Assembly (NCBI GenBank): GCA_946500295.1
Contig: CAMMVF010000009.1
Span: 1 to 64,000, forward strand
Direction of reading: 5' to 3'
Length of the DNA: 64,000 nt
DNA from: an uncultured Clostridia bacterium
GTDB lineage: Bacteria > Bacillota > Clostridia > Oscillospirales > Acutalibacteraceae
Below are positions 44,101 through 52,296 of this stretch, one piece after another. The notes under the pieces were generated by a model. The model searched no databases and was not told where the DNA came from. It saw only the letters and a program-made list of their open reading frames with translations. The stretch's first letter is position 1; every line of letters starts with the position of its first letter. Made by a program: the position numbers and the translations under genes.

Positions 44101-45949
44101 AGAAAAACGCCCACGCCGCTCCCTCAAGGATATCCTGTTTGGAGAGGTTGAAAACAGCGCGGACTTTTCCGAGTTCAGAGCCCAAACAAACCAAAGCCGC
44201 CAAACTGAGCAGGTTATAGAGGACTACGACAAGCCCTCCGACGCCAGAGCTGTAAGAGCCGAGATAAACTACGACAACCGCAAAATCAGCTTCCGCTGCA
44301 TAGCTCTTACGGCAATCTTCCTAATCACGCTCGTGCTTTTCATAATCCAGCGTTACTTCCCGACCTTGCTCACCGACAACATTCCCAACGCCGACATAAT
44401 GACCTGTCTTTTGAGTATGATTTTACTTCTTGTCAGCGCCGTGCTCTGTCACAGCACCGTACTCGGCGGACTGAAGCCACTGCTCACCTTCAAGGGCAAT
44501 TCAGACACTGCAGCGGCAGTCGCCGTGGCAGGCTGCATAATTCAGGGAGCAGTCTCCTTCTTTGACCCGCAGTCCTTCTTCAGCGGCGGTATGCATCTGT
44601 ACTCAATTTTGGCTATTGCCGCCCTGCTGCTAAACAGCCTCGGCAAGATGTGCATAGTACAAAGGATAAGGGACAACTTCAGGTTTGTCTCCTCCCCCAA
44701 CAGAAAGTACTCCGCCAGAATCTTTGACGATGAAGAAATCTCAAAAGAGATGATATCAAAAACCGAAGCCGGCAATCCCGTAGTGGCACTGCAAAGCAGG
44801 ACAAGATTTTTAAAGGGCTTTTTAAGATTTTCATATATGCCCGACCCGAGCGAGAGAGCAGCCTCCATCATGGCGCCGATAACCACGGTAATCGCCGTTT
44901 TAATCGCCATCATCTGCGGAATCTCCACAGGCTCCGCAGCAGGCGCAGTCTCCTCATTCTCGATAGTCGCCTGCATGAGCGTGCCTATGTGCTGCCTGCT
45001 GGCAATCAATATTCCGATGAAAAAGCTGTGTGACAACGCCCTGAAAAACCGCGCTATGATAGTCGGCTACCCGGCTGTTAAGCACTTCTCGGACACCAGA
45101 GCCGTAATGGTAGACAGCAGGGAGCTGTACCCCAGAGGCAAGGTCGAGCTTCTCAGCGTCAAAACCTTTAACACCTACAACATCGACAAGGCGCTGCTCA
45201 ACGCAGCCGCCGTGATGAAAATAGCAAACACCCCGATGACCTATATGTTCGAGGACGTCATAAGCGAAAAAGGCGAGCAGCTGCCGGAGGTAGAAAGCGT
45301 AAAATACGAGGACGGCAAAGGACTTGTCAGCTGGGTAGGCGGAGAGCGACTGCTGCTCGGAAACCGAGATCTCATGACCAAGTACTCCATCAACCTGCCG
45401 AGCCTCGACTTCGAGGAAGCCTCGGTGAAAAGCCGTACAAACTGCATAACCTACCTTGCAAACGCAGGCCAGCTTGTCGCCATGCTCGTCACGGATTATC
45501 AGCCTGACAAGCGGCTGGCTGCCGAGCTGAAAAGGCTAGAGGACAACGGCGTTACAATTCTCATCAGGACAGCCGACCCCAACGTCTCACAGCTCAAAGT
45601 GGCTAAGGATTACCGCATTTATATGCGCAGCATAAAGATATTACCCACCGTGCTCGGAAACATCTGCAAGGACGAGATGTCCCGCAGGGACGAAAGCTCA
45701 AAAGCCCTGCTTGCCACAGAGGGCAAACTGCACTCCCTCGCAAGGGCGCTCGGCGGCTGTATCAAAATCCGCAGCAACTTTTTTATCAGCATTGTAATCC
45801 AGATTATCGGCGTAGCGCTCGGCGTGCTGATAGCCGGTGCAGTCTCCCTGTTTTCGGGACTTAACGGCCTGAGCGGTGTTGATTTGCTGCTGTATGTTCT
45901 GTTCTGGACGGTCGCAACAATAATAGCGCCGCTGATACAAAAGGCGTAG
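41114..45949 (+). CDS. Giant acidic protein with a degenerate P-type-ATPase-like membrane half
   Basis: 1611 residues, start after GGGATGA. Residues 1-1050 look disordered and very acidic (D/E/Y runs), with a Lys-rich patch (about 82-106) and four short basic-aromatic motifs ending in W263, W480, W633 and W776. The C-terminal part (about 1057-1611) follows P1B-ATPase topology: four TM helices, a short loop, two TM helices, a soluble domain, two TM helices. The soluble part aligns by eye with P-type ATPases: Asp1334 in VMVDSRELYP stands where DKTGTLT is expected, LLLGNRDLM matches the N-domain GN motif, and TDYQPDKRLAAELKRLEDNG precedes RTADPN in place of TGDN. The GDGxND loop, TGES loop and CPx motif are lost (CMSVPMCCLL). 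I infer a catalytically dead transporter relative used as scaffold or sensor; function unknown. Confidence 0.8.
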   Translation: MSRKNDTFNDKMNIGYTESEETDTAALGGEIVDDEINDGEETVDISQFSTAPPHTPAESEEGKKVARLIESLLIDTEPMPQSTKGSKAEKPPKPKKEKTKKDKKGKRGFGLFSSEPPSDEDYEFFEEEVLDSDTHDEAPSKPPQAEQETAEDDNYDDNTYPDAEDEQKTADDYDNYDDYEDIDDGYEYEDEEGEGTSDPPSPDAEAAQPQPDHSRIDDVTNGYQDYEKPEDEPYPYELNHEQDPGYEKSTPKHPLLQKLKAFWTTSEDFEEKFDDDFDPSVFDEDEPSNTSEQAAVENEAESDIPDAQPENDSAQTAEDDRYIEYEQDEYEDEYDDEYDDEYAEDDEAAEEQPSAATGNEDTEDDSFSETAEEIEVEPIAEAEYEQDEYEDEYDYEYDDEYTEDDEAAEEHRSAATENEDTEGDSLPETDEEIEPIAEAEYEQDEYEDEYDEYAEDAEYETEQKPQVKKMSLFGKLKALWQGDDLSGDRFNEEIDEEDTDDDFHAAGEDDKSQWGKSNLSYDDLSEYAPKSHSSSSETQLDEDSLLDEEENELALEERPRRSIIDTVKDTVKAKFKTILDPTIADSTDEDNLEKTEDTEYSSSVNETGEVEQDEIKPVKASKPSPIDHFKNFWNDDGDYADEDDDGDYADEDDEDEDEEPVDADFSDKQTAPVSKPVLKVIHPYDKQDEEADNKPDEKPEVESEDDAQDSPSQSATSAQHETTPSQAAAVAASSADISSEDEDEIIAEGPDAPDDVYSAPSHRARKNIFSKLKKLWSAANEKDKPTPALSEEKQKLAAKVRAGAQHAIEDEQLSQRSDEPSSQPPTESSDVNTTKPETPKAEENPQTEAESEPAATVEKPEQQPIPSESEQLKSGPEVPTFDDIAQDKTVVDNLDGKQVVDGKVIPDYTHEDRVEKINLTNENLAMVVRREYEEYIKQAKYKPKASEIVAPEVNSEVSRAVKEEMRNPEAAREKAQQKLERSAERAKQERNEEKHEEKRPRRSLKDILFGEVENSADFSEFRAQTNQSRQTEQVIEDYDKPSDARAVRAEINYDNRKISFRCIALTAIFLITLVLFIIQRYFPTLLTDNIPNADIMTCLLSMILLLVSAVLCHSTVLGGLKPLLTFKGNSDTAAAVAVAGCIIQGAVSFFDPQSFFSGGMHLYSILAIAALLLNSLGKMCIVQRIRDNFRFVSSPNRKYSARIFDDEEISKEMISKTEAGNPVVALQSRTRFLKGFLRFSYMPDPSERAASIMAPITTVIAVLIAIICGISTGSAAGAVSSFSIVACMSVPMCCLLAINIPMKKLCDNALKNRAMIVGYPAVKHFSDTRAVMVDSRELYPRGKVELLSVKTFNTYNIDKALLNAAAVMKIANTPMTYMFEDVISEKGEQLPEVESVKYEDGKGLVSWVGGERLLLGNRDLMTKYSINLPSLDFEEASVKSRTNCITYLANAGQLVAMLVTDYQPDKRLAAELKRLEDNGVTILIRTADPNVSQLKVAKDYRIYMRSIKILPTVLGNICKDEMSRRDESSKALLATEGKLHSLARALGGCIKIRSNFFISIVIQIIGVALGVLIAGAVSLFSGLNGLSGVDLLLYVLFWTVATIIAPLIQKA
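42082..42500 (+). repeat. In-frame tandem DNA repeat in the giant gene (about 2.4 copies)
   Basis: Units of roughly 175 bases start near 42082, 42260 and 42430. Each begins with TACGAGCAGGACGAGTACGA and continues through GAAGATGATGAAGCTGC and CGCTGCCACTG. Codon-level similarity is high, so the duplication is recent. It encodes D/E/Y-rich sequence. Confidence 0.75.
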
Positions 45950-45953
45950 CTTT

Positions 45954-46054
45954 AAACCCAAGTCGCCGATGTCTGCGGCGTGGGACATTCAGTCTTTCGG
46001 TGGGGGTATAATCCCCCAACCCTGAGGAGCAAAGCTCCCCGGCGACGATTTAAA
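45954..46054 (+). repeat. Dispersed modular repeat B, copy 8 (modules 1-part, 2, 3)
   Basis: AACCCAAGTCGCCGATGTC, then GGGACATTCAG, TTTCGGTGGGGGTATAATCC, GGAGCAAAGCTCC, CCGGCGACGATTTAAAA. Modules 4 and 5 are absent. It begins about five bases after the giant gene and ends before the rpe ribosome binding site. Confidence 0.85.
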
Positions 46055-46079
46055 AACAAAAGCGAAAGGATTGATAGCG

Positions 46080-46736
46080 ATGAAGATAGCTCCTTCAATG
46101 TTGTCCTGTGACTTCTCGGTTATGGGTAAGGAAGCCAAACGAATGGAGGAAGCAGGAGCCGATCTGCTGCACCTGGACGTTATGGACGGTCATTTTGTGC
46201 CGAACCTCACCTTCGGAGCACCCGTGATTAAGTGTATTCGCCCGTGCTCCTCACTGCCGTTTGACGTACATTTGATGATAGAAAACCCCTACGACTATAT
46301 CGACGACTTCGCCGACGCAGGGGCGGACATAATAACCTTCCACGTTGAGAGCAGGTCGGACATACCTCTGACAATAGAAAAAATCAAGTCTGCCGGCGTC
46401 AAGCCCGGGCTTGTTATAAAGCCGAAAACCCCGCCCGAGGCTGTATTTCCTTACCTGAAGGATATATACATGGTGCTGGTTATGACTGTAGAGCCGGGCT
46501 TCGGCGGTCAGTCGTTCATGGCGGACATGCTCCCGAAGCTCGAGGCGATAAGGGACGAAGCTAAGAGACAGGGAGCGGATATCCTGCTTGAGCTTGATGG
46601 CGGAATCAACAATGAAACCGTAATTGAGGCGGCAAAGGCGGGCGGCGACATCTGCGTTGCAGGCACAGCCGTGTTCAAAGCCGACGATGCGAAACAGGCG
46701 ATAGAGCAGATGAAAAAAGCCTGCTCGGATTATTGA
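46080..46736 (+). CDS. rpe: Ribulose-phosphate 3-epimerase
   Basis: Interconverts ribulose-5-phosphate and xylulose-5-phosphate in the pentose phosphate pathway. TIM-barrel motifs: KIAPSMLSCDF, HLDVMDGHFVPNLTFG (metal/active-site Asp), LPFDVHLMIENP, VMTVEPGFGGQSFM and LELDGGINNETV. 218 residues. ATG at 46080 has AAAGGA nine bases upstream; a TTG at 46071 touches that site and is less likely. Usual neighbours rsgA and thiN are missing. Confidence 0.95.
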   Translation: MKIAPSMLSCDFSVMGKEAKRMEEAGADLLHLDVMDGHFVPNLTFGAPVIKCIRPCSSLPFDVHLMIENPYDYIDDFADAGADIITFHVESRSDIPLTIEKIKSAGVKPGLVIKPKTPPEAVFPYLKDIYMVLVMTVEPGFGGQSFMADMLPKLEAIRDEAKRQGADILLELDGGINNETVIEAAKAGGDICVAGTAVFKADDAKQAIEQMKKACSDY

Positions 46737-46789
46737 TAATCCCCCTAAATAACAAAGTGTTGTCAGTGCTTTTTTAAGCCCTCTTATTT

Positions 46790-47078
46790 AAGAATGGCAC
46801 AAATGCAAACGATAGCAGTGCAGGCGCACGTAGGGAATAACAGTTTAGGTCAAGCCTTTTTAAGGGCTTGCGGATTCCAAAGGCAGAGCCTTTGGTCGCC
46901 ACCCGCAGGTGGCGAAATTCCCTTTGTTCAAGCGCTCGGCAGGGGGTGAATTGTTCGGCTGTGACGAACAAGAGGGGGAAGCCTGCAAGAGAGGCTTCCC
47001 CCTGTGCCGGAGGCACTTTTATCCTACGTTTTACTTCTCTGCTATAGCGCATATTTGTACTGATTTATATTCTGTCCG
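46790..47078. repeat. Hairpin-rich MITE-like element bounded by inverted family A ends
   Basis: The left end (AATGGCACAAATGCAAACGA then GCAGTGCAGGCGCACGTAGG) and the right end (TCCTACGTTTTACTTC, CTGCTATAGCGCATATTTGT) are imperfect inverted repeats of about 45 bases. Inside are perfect stems: CCAAAGGC-AGA-GCCTTTGG, TCGCCACC-CGCA-GGTGGCGA, GGGGGAAGCCT-AGGCTTCCCCC (46974-47002) and GTGCCGGAGGCAC. No transposase frame. The gap 46737-47194 has no gene. Confidence 0.65.
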
Positions 47079-47194
47079 TTTGCCTTAATTAAGATGCGGC
47101 TGTCGCAATTAGAAATTTGCGCTCGCCCGCACTTGCGCCCCACCGCACGGTGGGGCGCTGCTTTCACCCGCCGCACCAAGGCGACCAGGCAAAG

Positions 47195-47764
47195 TCAAGC
47201 AAAACATCTGCCTATCCTCATAACGGGAAATCCCGCCGCCACCACGGCGCCATGTTCTCTTGCCGCCGCAATCTTGATTTTTTCCTTTGTTCTATCTACA
47301 GAATACTCCGACAAAACATTAAGCGCCAGATGAGCACGCTGACCGCCCGGACTGACAATCACACAGTACCTCCCGTCAATGTACATAATCTCGCCCCTGA
47401 GACCTCCAAAGCCGTTTTTATACAGTTGAGCCATACAGTCGGTCAGTGCGTCAGCGCTGTCAATCGTAAACATCACCGAGCCGCTCTCTTTGATTTTATA
47501 CCTTCTCCTGCCCAGACTGCGCTTTGGATAAACGCTGACAACGAGCATACACCCCTCGGCGCGGTGCAGAGTTTCTATATACATTCCCTTGTTTTTAAGC
47601 GAAAAGCTGACCCTGTCCCCCGCAATGGCAATCAACCTGCGCATCACCGCCTGAAACTCCCTGTCCTGCGAGTGTATCTTCTCAATGCTGAGGTTAAACG
47701 CCCCCATGTCCTCTTTTGATAATATTATAATAAACCGTGAAGAGCTAAGCTGCCGGATATTCAT
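47195..47764 (-). CDS. MecA-like adaptor protein
   Basis: 189 residues resembling MecA adaptors that deliver substrates to ClpC. The N-terminal part reads FIIILSKEDMGAFNLSIEKI then FQAVMRRLIAIAGDRVSFSL and LHRAEGCMLVVSVYP; the C-terminal part has FTIDSADALTDCMAQLYK and GRYCVIVSP. That layout fits an N-terminal binding domain and a C-terminal ferredoxin-like ClpC-binding domain. Similarity is moderate and no clp gene is nearby. It is monocistronic and flanked by repeats. Confidence 0.65.
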   Translation of the reverse strand: MNIRQLSSSRFIIILSKEDMGAFNLSIEKIHSQDREFQAVMRRLIAIAGDRVSFSLKNKGMYIETLHRAEGCMLVVSVYPKRSLGRRRYKIKESGSVMFTIDSADALTDCMAQLYKNGFGGLRGEIMYIDGRYCVIVSPGGQRAHLALNVLSEYSVDRTKEKIKIAAAREHGAVVAAGFPVMRIGRCFA

Positions 47765-47969
47765 AATCTACCTCCTTCACAGACGAACCAATCCGCCTAA
47801 TATTATAATATTATCAAGACAGGAAGTGTGCAAGAAAGTTTTACTGGAAACCGCAATTTACCTGATGTTAAATTTACCATAGGCATGACCAAGCCTGTTT
47901 AACAAATTTTGTTAAGCTATCAAGGGTGCGTTTCTGCATCTGAAATATATTATACGAGGAGACGATAAG

Positions 47970-48770
47970 ATGAAAATAATAGATTTCCACACCCACACCT
48001 TCCCCGAAAAACTGGCTAAAGGAGCAATATCCTCACTTGAACGCACGAGCGGGAGCAAGGCGGCGCTAAACGGCACAAACGAGAGCCTTTTAAGCTCGAT
48101 GCAGCGCTGCGGCGTAAGTCAGAGCGTGCTGATGCCGATAGCCGTAAAAAAGGGCAACAGCCACACAATAAACACCTGCGCCATAGAAAACGACAAAATC
48201 CCCTCCCTGCACTCCTTCGGCTCAGTTCACCCGCACGACGACAACATATTAGAAGAACTTGAGCGAATTAAAAAAGCAGGACTAAAAGGCATAAAGCTCC
48301 ACCCCGACTTTCAGGGGGTATTCATCGACGACCCCGAAACCGTAGCCGTAATGCAGCTATGCGCACAGCTGGGTCTTATCGTGATGATACACTGCGGGAT
48401 GGATCCCTCCTATCCCGACGTTCACCGCTCAACTCCCAAGCGACTGCATAGAGTTTTGCCCGAGCTTCACGGCGGCAAAATCATCTGCGCCCACTCCGGC
48501 GGCTACCGCTACAACGACGAGGTGCTTGAATATCTCGTCGGTCACGAGGAAATATATATAGATACAAGCTACTCCCTCGGCCATCCCGGAATGGACAGTG
48601 AAAAAATTAGAGAAATATACCTTCAATTCGACCCCACCCACATTCTCTTCGGCACGGACTCTCCGTGGGAGGATCAAGCCCTCTCCGCTCAAAAGCTCTT
48701 ATTGCTCAAGCTCCCCGACCGACTTTACGAGAGGATATTCAGCGAAAACGCCGAGGCGCTGCTTAAATAA
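47970..48770 (+). CDS. Amidohydrolase_2 family metal-dependent hydrolase
   Basis: TIM-barrel amidohydrolase of 266 residues. Metal motifs: IDFHTHTFP at the N-terminus (HxH), GIKLHPDFQGVF, MIHCGMDPSYPD, IICAHSGGYR and the late Asp in ILFGTDSPWED. The set is usual for the family that includes TIM-barrel lactonases and decarboxylases. Substrate not deducible. GGAGA before the ATG. Single gene with a B repeat right after the stop. Confidence 0.88.
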   Translation: MKIIDFHTHTFPEKLAKGAISSLERTSGSKAALNGTNESLLSSMQRCGVSQSVLMPIAVKKGNSHTINTCAIENDKIPSLHSFGSVHPHDDNILEELERIKKAGLKGIKLHPDFQGVFIDDPETVAVMQLCAQLGLIVMIHCGMDPSYPDVHRSTPKRLHRVLPELHGGKIICAHSGGYRYNDEVLEYLVGHEEIYIDTSYSLGHPGMDSEKIREIYLQFDPTHILFGTDSPWEDQALSAQKLLLLKLPDRLYERIFSENAEALLK

Positions 48771-48842
48771 CCAAGTCGGCGATGTCCCCGCCTCTGTAGG
48801 CGGCGTGATCAAACGAGCTTGTCATGCGGGCGAAGATTTAAA
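48767..48842 (+). repeat. Dispersed modular repeat B, copy 9 (modules 1-part and 5)
   Basis: ATAACCAAGTCGGCGATGTC, CCCGCCTCTGTAGGCGG, GCGTGATCAAACGAGC-TTGTCATGC and CGAAGATTTAAA. It starts at the stop codon of the amidohydrolase gene. Confidence 0.85.
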
Positions 48843-48989
48843 TTAAGATAAAAGGCTCTAAATAATATGAAAATATCTCCGACTTGCCTTTTGTGCGTTT
48901 ACAAGCCAAAGCTTTTATTATAAAATACACGTAAGCTATTCGCCCGGCAAACAGGGCTGAAAATTTAAAATAAGGCAGGAGGAATATTT

Positions 48990-50540
48990 ATGCCGCAGTG
49001 GCTGAAAGATGCAATTTTTTATGAGATTTACCCCCAAAGCTTCTACGACTCAAACGGAGACGGAATCGGAGACATTCAGGGAATTATCCAAAAGCTCGAT
49101 TATATCAGGAAGCTGGGCTGCAACGCCATCTGGCTCAACCCGGTGTATGACTCGCCGTTTATGGACGCAGGCTATGACGTAAGGGATTACAAAAAGGTAG
49201 CTCCTCGCTACGGCACCAACGAGGACTTAGCCGAGCTGTTTAAGACGGCTCACGAAAAGGGCATGAGGATAATCCTAGACCTCGTTCCCGGTCACACCTC
49301 GGACCAGTGCGAGTGGTTTGTACAAAGCCGCCGTCACGAGAAAAACGAATATTCAAACCGCTACATCTGGACGGACAGCGTCTGGGAGGCGCCGCCCGAG
49401 TACCGACTGATGTGCGGCATAAGCGAGAGAGACGGCAATTACCTCACAAACTTCTTCAGCTCTCAGCCGGCTTTAAACTACGGCTTTGCTAAGATAACCC
49501 ACCCCAAGTGGCAGCTCCCGACCGACCACCCCGACTGTCAAAAGACCGTAGAGGCAATCAAGGACGTCATGCGCTTCTGGCTCGATATGGGCTGCGACGG
49601 CTTCAGAGTTGACATGGCGGACAGTCTGGTTAAAAACGATGACGACAAGCGCCCCACAGCCAAAATCTGGCGAGGAATCAGGGAGATGCTCGATAAGGAA
49701 TACCCCGAGGCGGCAATGGTGTCTGAGTGGTGCAACCCCGAGCGAGCCATCAACGACGGCGGCTTCCACTGCGACTTTTATCTCGACCACAGAGGAAACG
49801 GCTACTCCACGATGTTCCGCTATGTAAATGAGGAAACGGGCGTTGACGAGAGCTACTACAGCAAAAACGGCTGCGGCGACATCACCGTATTCACCGAGGA
49901 ATACAGCAAAAGCCTCAAAAAGACCAAGGGCAACGGCTACATCAGCTTTATAACTGGCAACCACGACGTACCGAGAATGACTAAAAACCTCGACAACCGT
50001 GCTATCCGCCTTGCCTACACCACAATACTGACCCTGCCCGGAGTGCCGTTTATCTACTACGGAGACGAAATCGGCATGAGATATATCGAGGGACTTCCGA
50101 GCAAGGAGGGCGGCTACCACCGCACGGGTGCGAGAACCCCAATGCAGTGGAGCGGCGGCAAAAACCTCGGCTTCTCCACCGCCGACAGCGACAAGCTCTA
50201 CCTCCCCGTTGACCCGAGCGAGGACGCTCCCACGGTAGAAAACCAGAGCGGAGCGGACGGCTCGATTTACGAGACGGTCAAGGAGGTAATCCGCCTGAGA
50301 AGGGCTAACGAAGATCTCGGACCCGACGGCGATTTCGAGGTAGTTTACGCCGAGAAAAGCAAGTACCCCTTCATCTACAAAAGAGGAAGCTTTGTAATAG
50401 CCGTAAACCCCAAGGGAGACTCAGCAGACGCTCCGTTTGCCTTTGACGGCGAAAAGGTATTTGAAATCGGCGAAAGCGAAATCTCAAACGGCACAATCAC
50501 CCTTGCTCCGCAGTCGATTGTAATTATTAAAGCCCGCTAA
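48990..50540 (+). CDS. GH13 alpha-glucosidase (oligo-1,6-glucosidase-like)
   Basis: Cytoplasmic glycoside hydrolase family 13 enzyme (516 residues, no signal peptide). Conserved regions: DLVPGHTSDQ (I), GFRVDMADS with the nucleophile Asp (II), MVSEWCNPE with the acid Glu (III), ITGNHDVPR (IV). The N-terminus WLKDAIFYEIYPQSFYDSNG and PGVPFIYYGDEIGM are typical. The likely job is cleaving maltose/isomalto-oligosaccharides to glucose for the ROK kinase. Region II ends in MADS rather than the more usual VIN, so specificity is uncertain. AGGAGG precedes the ATG. Confidence 0.9.
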   Translation: MPQWLKDAIFYEIYPQSFYDSNGDGIGDIQGIIQKLDYIRKLGCNAIWLNPVYDSPFMDAGYDVRDYKKVAPRYGTNEDLAELFKTAHEKGMRIILDLVPGHTSDQCEWFVQSRRHEKNEYSNRYIWTDSVWEAPPEYRLMCGISERDGNYLTNFFSSQPALNYGFAKITHPKWQLPTDHPDCQKTVEAIKDVMRFWLDMGCDGFRVDMADSLVKNDDDKRPTAKIWRGIREMLDKEYPEAAMVSEWCNPERAINDGGFHCDFYLDHRGNGYSTMFRYVNEETGVDESYYSKNGCGDITVFTEEYSKSLKKTKGNGYISFITGNHDVPRMTKNLDNRAIRLAYTTILTLPGVPFIYYGDEIGMRYIEGLPSKEGGYHRTGARTPMQWSGGKNLGFSTADSDKLYLPVDPSEDAPTVENQSGADGSIYETVKEVIRLRRANEDLGPDGDFEVVYAEKSKYPFIYKRGSFVIAVNPKGDSADAPFAFDGEKVFEIGESEISNGTITLAPQSIVIIKAR

Positions 50541-50580
50541 AGCCACCCACAAGACGGCAAGCTTGATTATCTGTTAAATA

Positions 50581-50631
50581 AAAATCCACCATAGCACAGC
50601 TTTAATGTAGCTGTCTATGGTGGATTTTTTG
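50581..50631 (+). terminator. Terminator after the GH13 gene
   Basis: AAAATCCACCATAG pairs with CTATGGTGGATTTTTT; an inner CAGCT/AGCTG stem extends it. Confidence 0.88.
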
Positions 50632-50638
50632 TTCTGGT

Positions 50639-50690
50639 TCGCCTGCACTGCTTTAGTATACACCTGTGCCAATAAAGAGTTTTCTGTCTT
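50639..50690 (+). repeat. Family A copy
   Basis: TTCGCCTGCACTGCTTTAGT then CACCTGTGCCAATAAAGAG. Directly follows the terminator. Confidence 0.65.
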
Positions 50691-50831
50691 TTGTACCTTA
50701 GCCCTAGCTCGCTCCCTTTTTAGGGCTAAATAACCCTTTTAACTATTCTCCCGTTTGAGTTTTTACTGTCACCGAGTTAGTTTATTTTCTTTTGCCGGTT
50801 TGGTATATAGCATTTTTCACCGATAGCTCTG

Positions 50832-51800
50832 TTACTCTCTATTTTGCCGAGCCCTGTTGCCATTATTGCCTGTATGAGCGTTATGGGCGTTATTGCCATT
50901 ACTTCCGCTGTTGCCGGTATTAGCATTGCCTCTATTGTTGCCGGCATGAGAGTTGCCATTATTACTGCCGTTATTGCCGGTATTAGTATTGGCACTATTA
51001 TTGCCGCCACTACCGCCTGCACCGCTATTGCTTTGATTGCCGTGCCCGTGCCCGTTGCCGTTTTTATGGTATCCGTTACTCTCCGTCTGTGTTTCGGCTT
51101 CATCATCGTCCGACAATCTATCAATCAAATCCCGTATTTCTCTCATTGTCATTCCCTGTATTTCCTCAGGAGTAATATCGGGGTCAAAAGCCTGAAGCTC
51201 TAAATAGGCTCGGTACTTTCCGTACGAAAGGCCAAGATGATGAGCCTGCGAAACCTCGTCTGAATCTGCGCAGTAGCAGTGGGTATTTTTTTGACCTTCA
51301 GTGCACGATTCAACACCGGACAGAAGCCTGGCGGACTGCGACCCGTCTGAGCCGACGACAGTGATTGTCATTACTGCATCATTATCCAACAAAGCCGCAA
51401 TATTTTCACTTGCCAATATCTGATCGACCGCTTCGGTATAGTCCATATACTTTATATTTATTGAATCGAGCAAGTCCTGCCCGTCGTCATTGTAGCTGCT
51501 GACTGAAACCACCTTATCAAAGCGATTGATACCCAGCTCAATCGACGGGTTAATATCCACGCTGATATCCGCTGTCGGAGTAAAGTAAAGCCAGTATCCC
51601 CCGAAGGCGAACAGCACAAATATTAAACACGCCGCAGCAGGTATGAGATATTTATATTTTACAGTCCGGGCTTTTGTATATCCCCGTGTTTTCCGAGCAA
51701 GAAAAGCCCTGGTTTTTTCCTTTAAATCTTCCTCTGCTTGTACCCGGTCGAAAACGTCCTTTAGCTTTTCATTTAGCTTATCATTCATATTCATCACCAT
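50832..51800 (-). CDS. RsgI-like membrane anti-sigma factor with N/G/S-rich tail
   Basis: Likely holds the adjacent ECF sigma factor inactive at the membrane. Cytoplasmic N-terminus of about 47 residues, TM at about 51-71 (LIPAAACLIFVLFAFGGYW), then an RsgI-type domain starting DISVDINPSIELGINRFDKV. The middle has SYGKYRAYLELQAFD and ITPEEIQGMTMREIRDLI, found in related regulators. The last 85 residues are Asn/Gly/Ser-rich low complexity. ATG at 51800 has GGAGG nine bases upstream; it begins inside the end of the sigma gene. Trigger unknown. Confidence 0.87.
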   Translation of the reverse strand: MVMNMNDKLNEKLKDVFDRVQAEEDLKEKTRAFLARKTRGYTKARTVKYKYLIPAAACLIFVLFAFGGYWLYFTPTADISVDINPSIELGINRFDKVVSVSSYNDDGQDLLDSINIKYMDYTEAVDQILASENIAALLDNDAVMTITVVGSDGSQSARLLSGVESCTEGQKNTHCYCADSDEVSQAHHLGLSYGKYRAYLELQAFDPDITPEEIQGMTMREIRDLIDRLSDDDEAETQTESNGYHKNGNGHGHGNQSNSGAGGSGGNNSANTNTGNNGSNNGNSHAGNNRGNANTGNSGSNGNNAHNAHTGNNGNRARQNRE

Positions 51801-52275
51801 ATCCGTCACCCTCCAGCTTTTTCCGAAGCATTTGCCTGGAACGAGTTAGGAGAGTATAAACCGTATTTACATTTTTACCCAAAATCTCCCCGATTTCCAC
51901 AGCGGTATAACCCTCATAGTAATGCAGATATACCACCTGCCTGTATTTCTGCGGAAGCGAAAGCACGGCTTCCAAAACCTCTCTGTTGTCGTCAGGCAAG
52001 TCTGCCGACTGATTAATTATTTCATCTAAGGATACGGTGTGATTTCGGAAAAAGCTTTTGAGCAAATCTTTACAAGCATTAATTGTAACCCGAATAAACC
52101 ACGCTTTCTCGTGTTCTTCGCTTTCAAACGATACGGAGCTAAGGACATACTTCAAAAACACCGTTTGAAATATGTCCTCGGTATCAGCATAATTCTTTAA
52201 ATGTATCATGCAAAGCCGTCGAATCGTATTTGAATACAGTTCGATTGCTCTGTTTACCTCTTGTTCGCTCCGCAT
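51781..52275 (-). CDS. ECF-type RNA polymerase sigma factor
   Basis: Sigma-70 family, 164 residues. Region 2: MIHLKNYADTEDIFQTVFLK with FIRVTINACKDLLKSF. Region 4: LSLPQKYRQVVYLHYYEGYT and EIGEILGKNVNTVYTLLTRS. It overlaps the anti-sigma gene by 20 bases and lies 21 bases after the calcium-loop protein gene. All three are probably one transcript, and such units usually autoregulate. Confidence 0.93.
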   Translation of the reverse strand: MRSEQEVNRAIELYSNTIRRLCMIHLKNYADTEDIFQTVFLKYVLSSVSFESEEHEKAWFIRVTINACKDLLKSFFRNHTVSLDEIINQSADLPDDNREVLEAVLSLPQKYRQVVYLHYYEGYTAVEIGEILGKNVNTVYTLLTRSRQMLRKKLEGDGYGDEYE

Positions 52276-52296
52276 TTTACCTTACCCTATTTTATA

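Noticed and set aside
46774-47719. Open frames across the MITE-like element and antisense to the MecA-like gene
   Set aside because: They cross hairpins and repeats and have no domain; the minus-strand gene at 47195-47764 accounts for the right half.
49473-50120. 215-residue frame antisense to the GH13 glucosidase
   Set aside because: Typical antisense shadow of a balanced-GC gene; V/A-rich without motifs.
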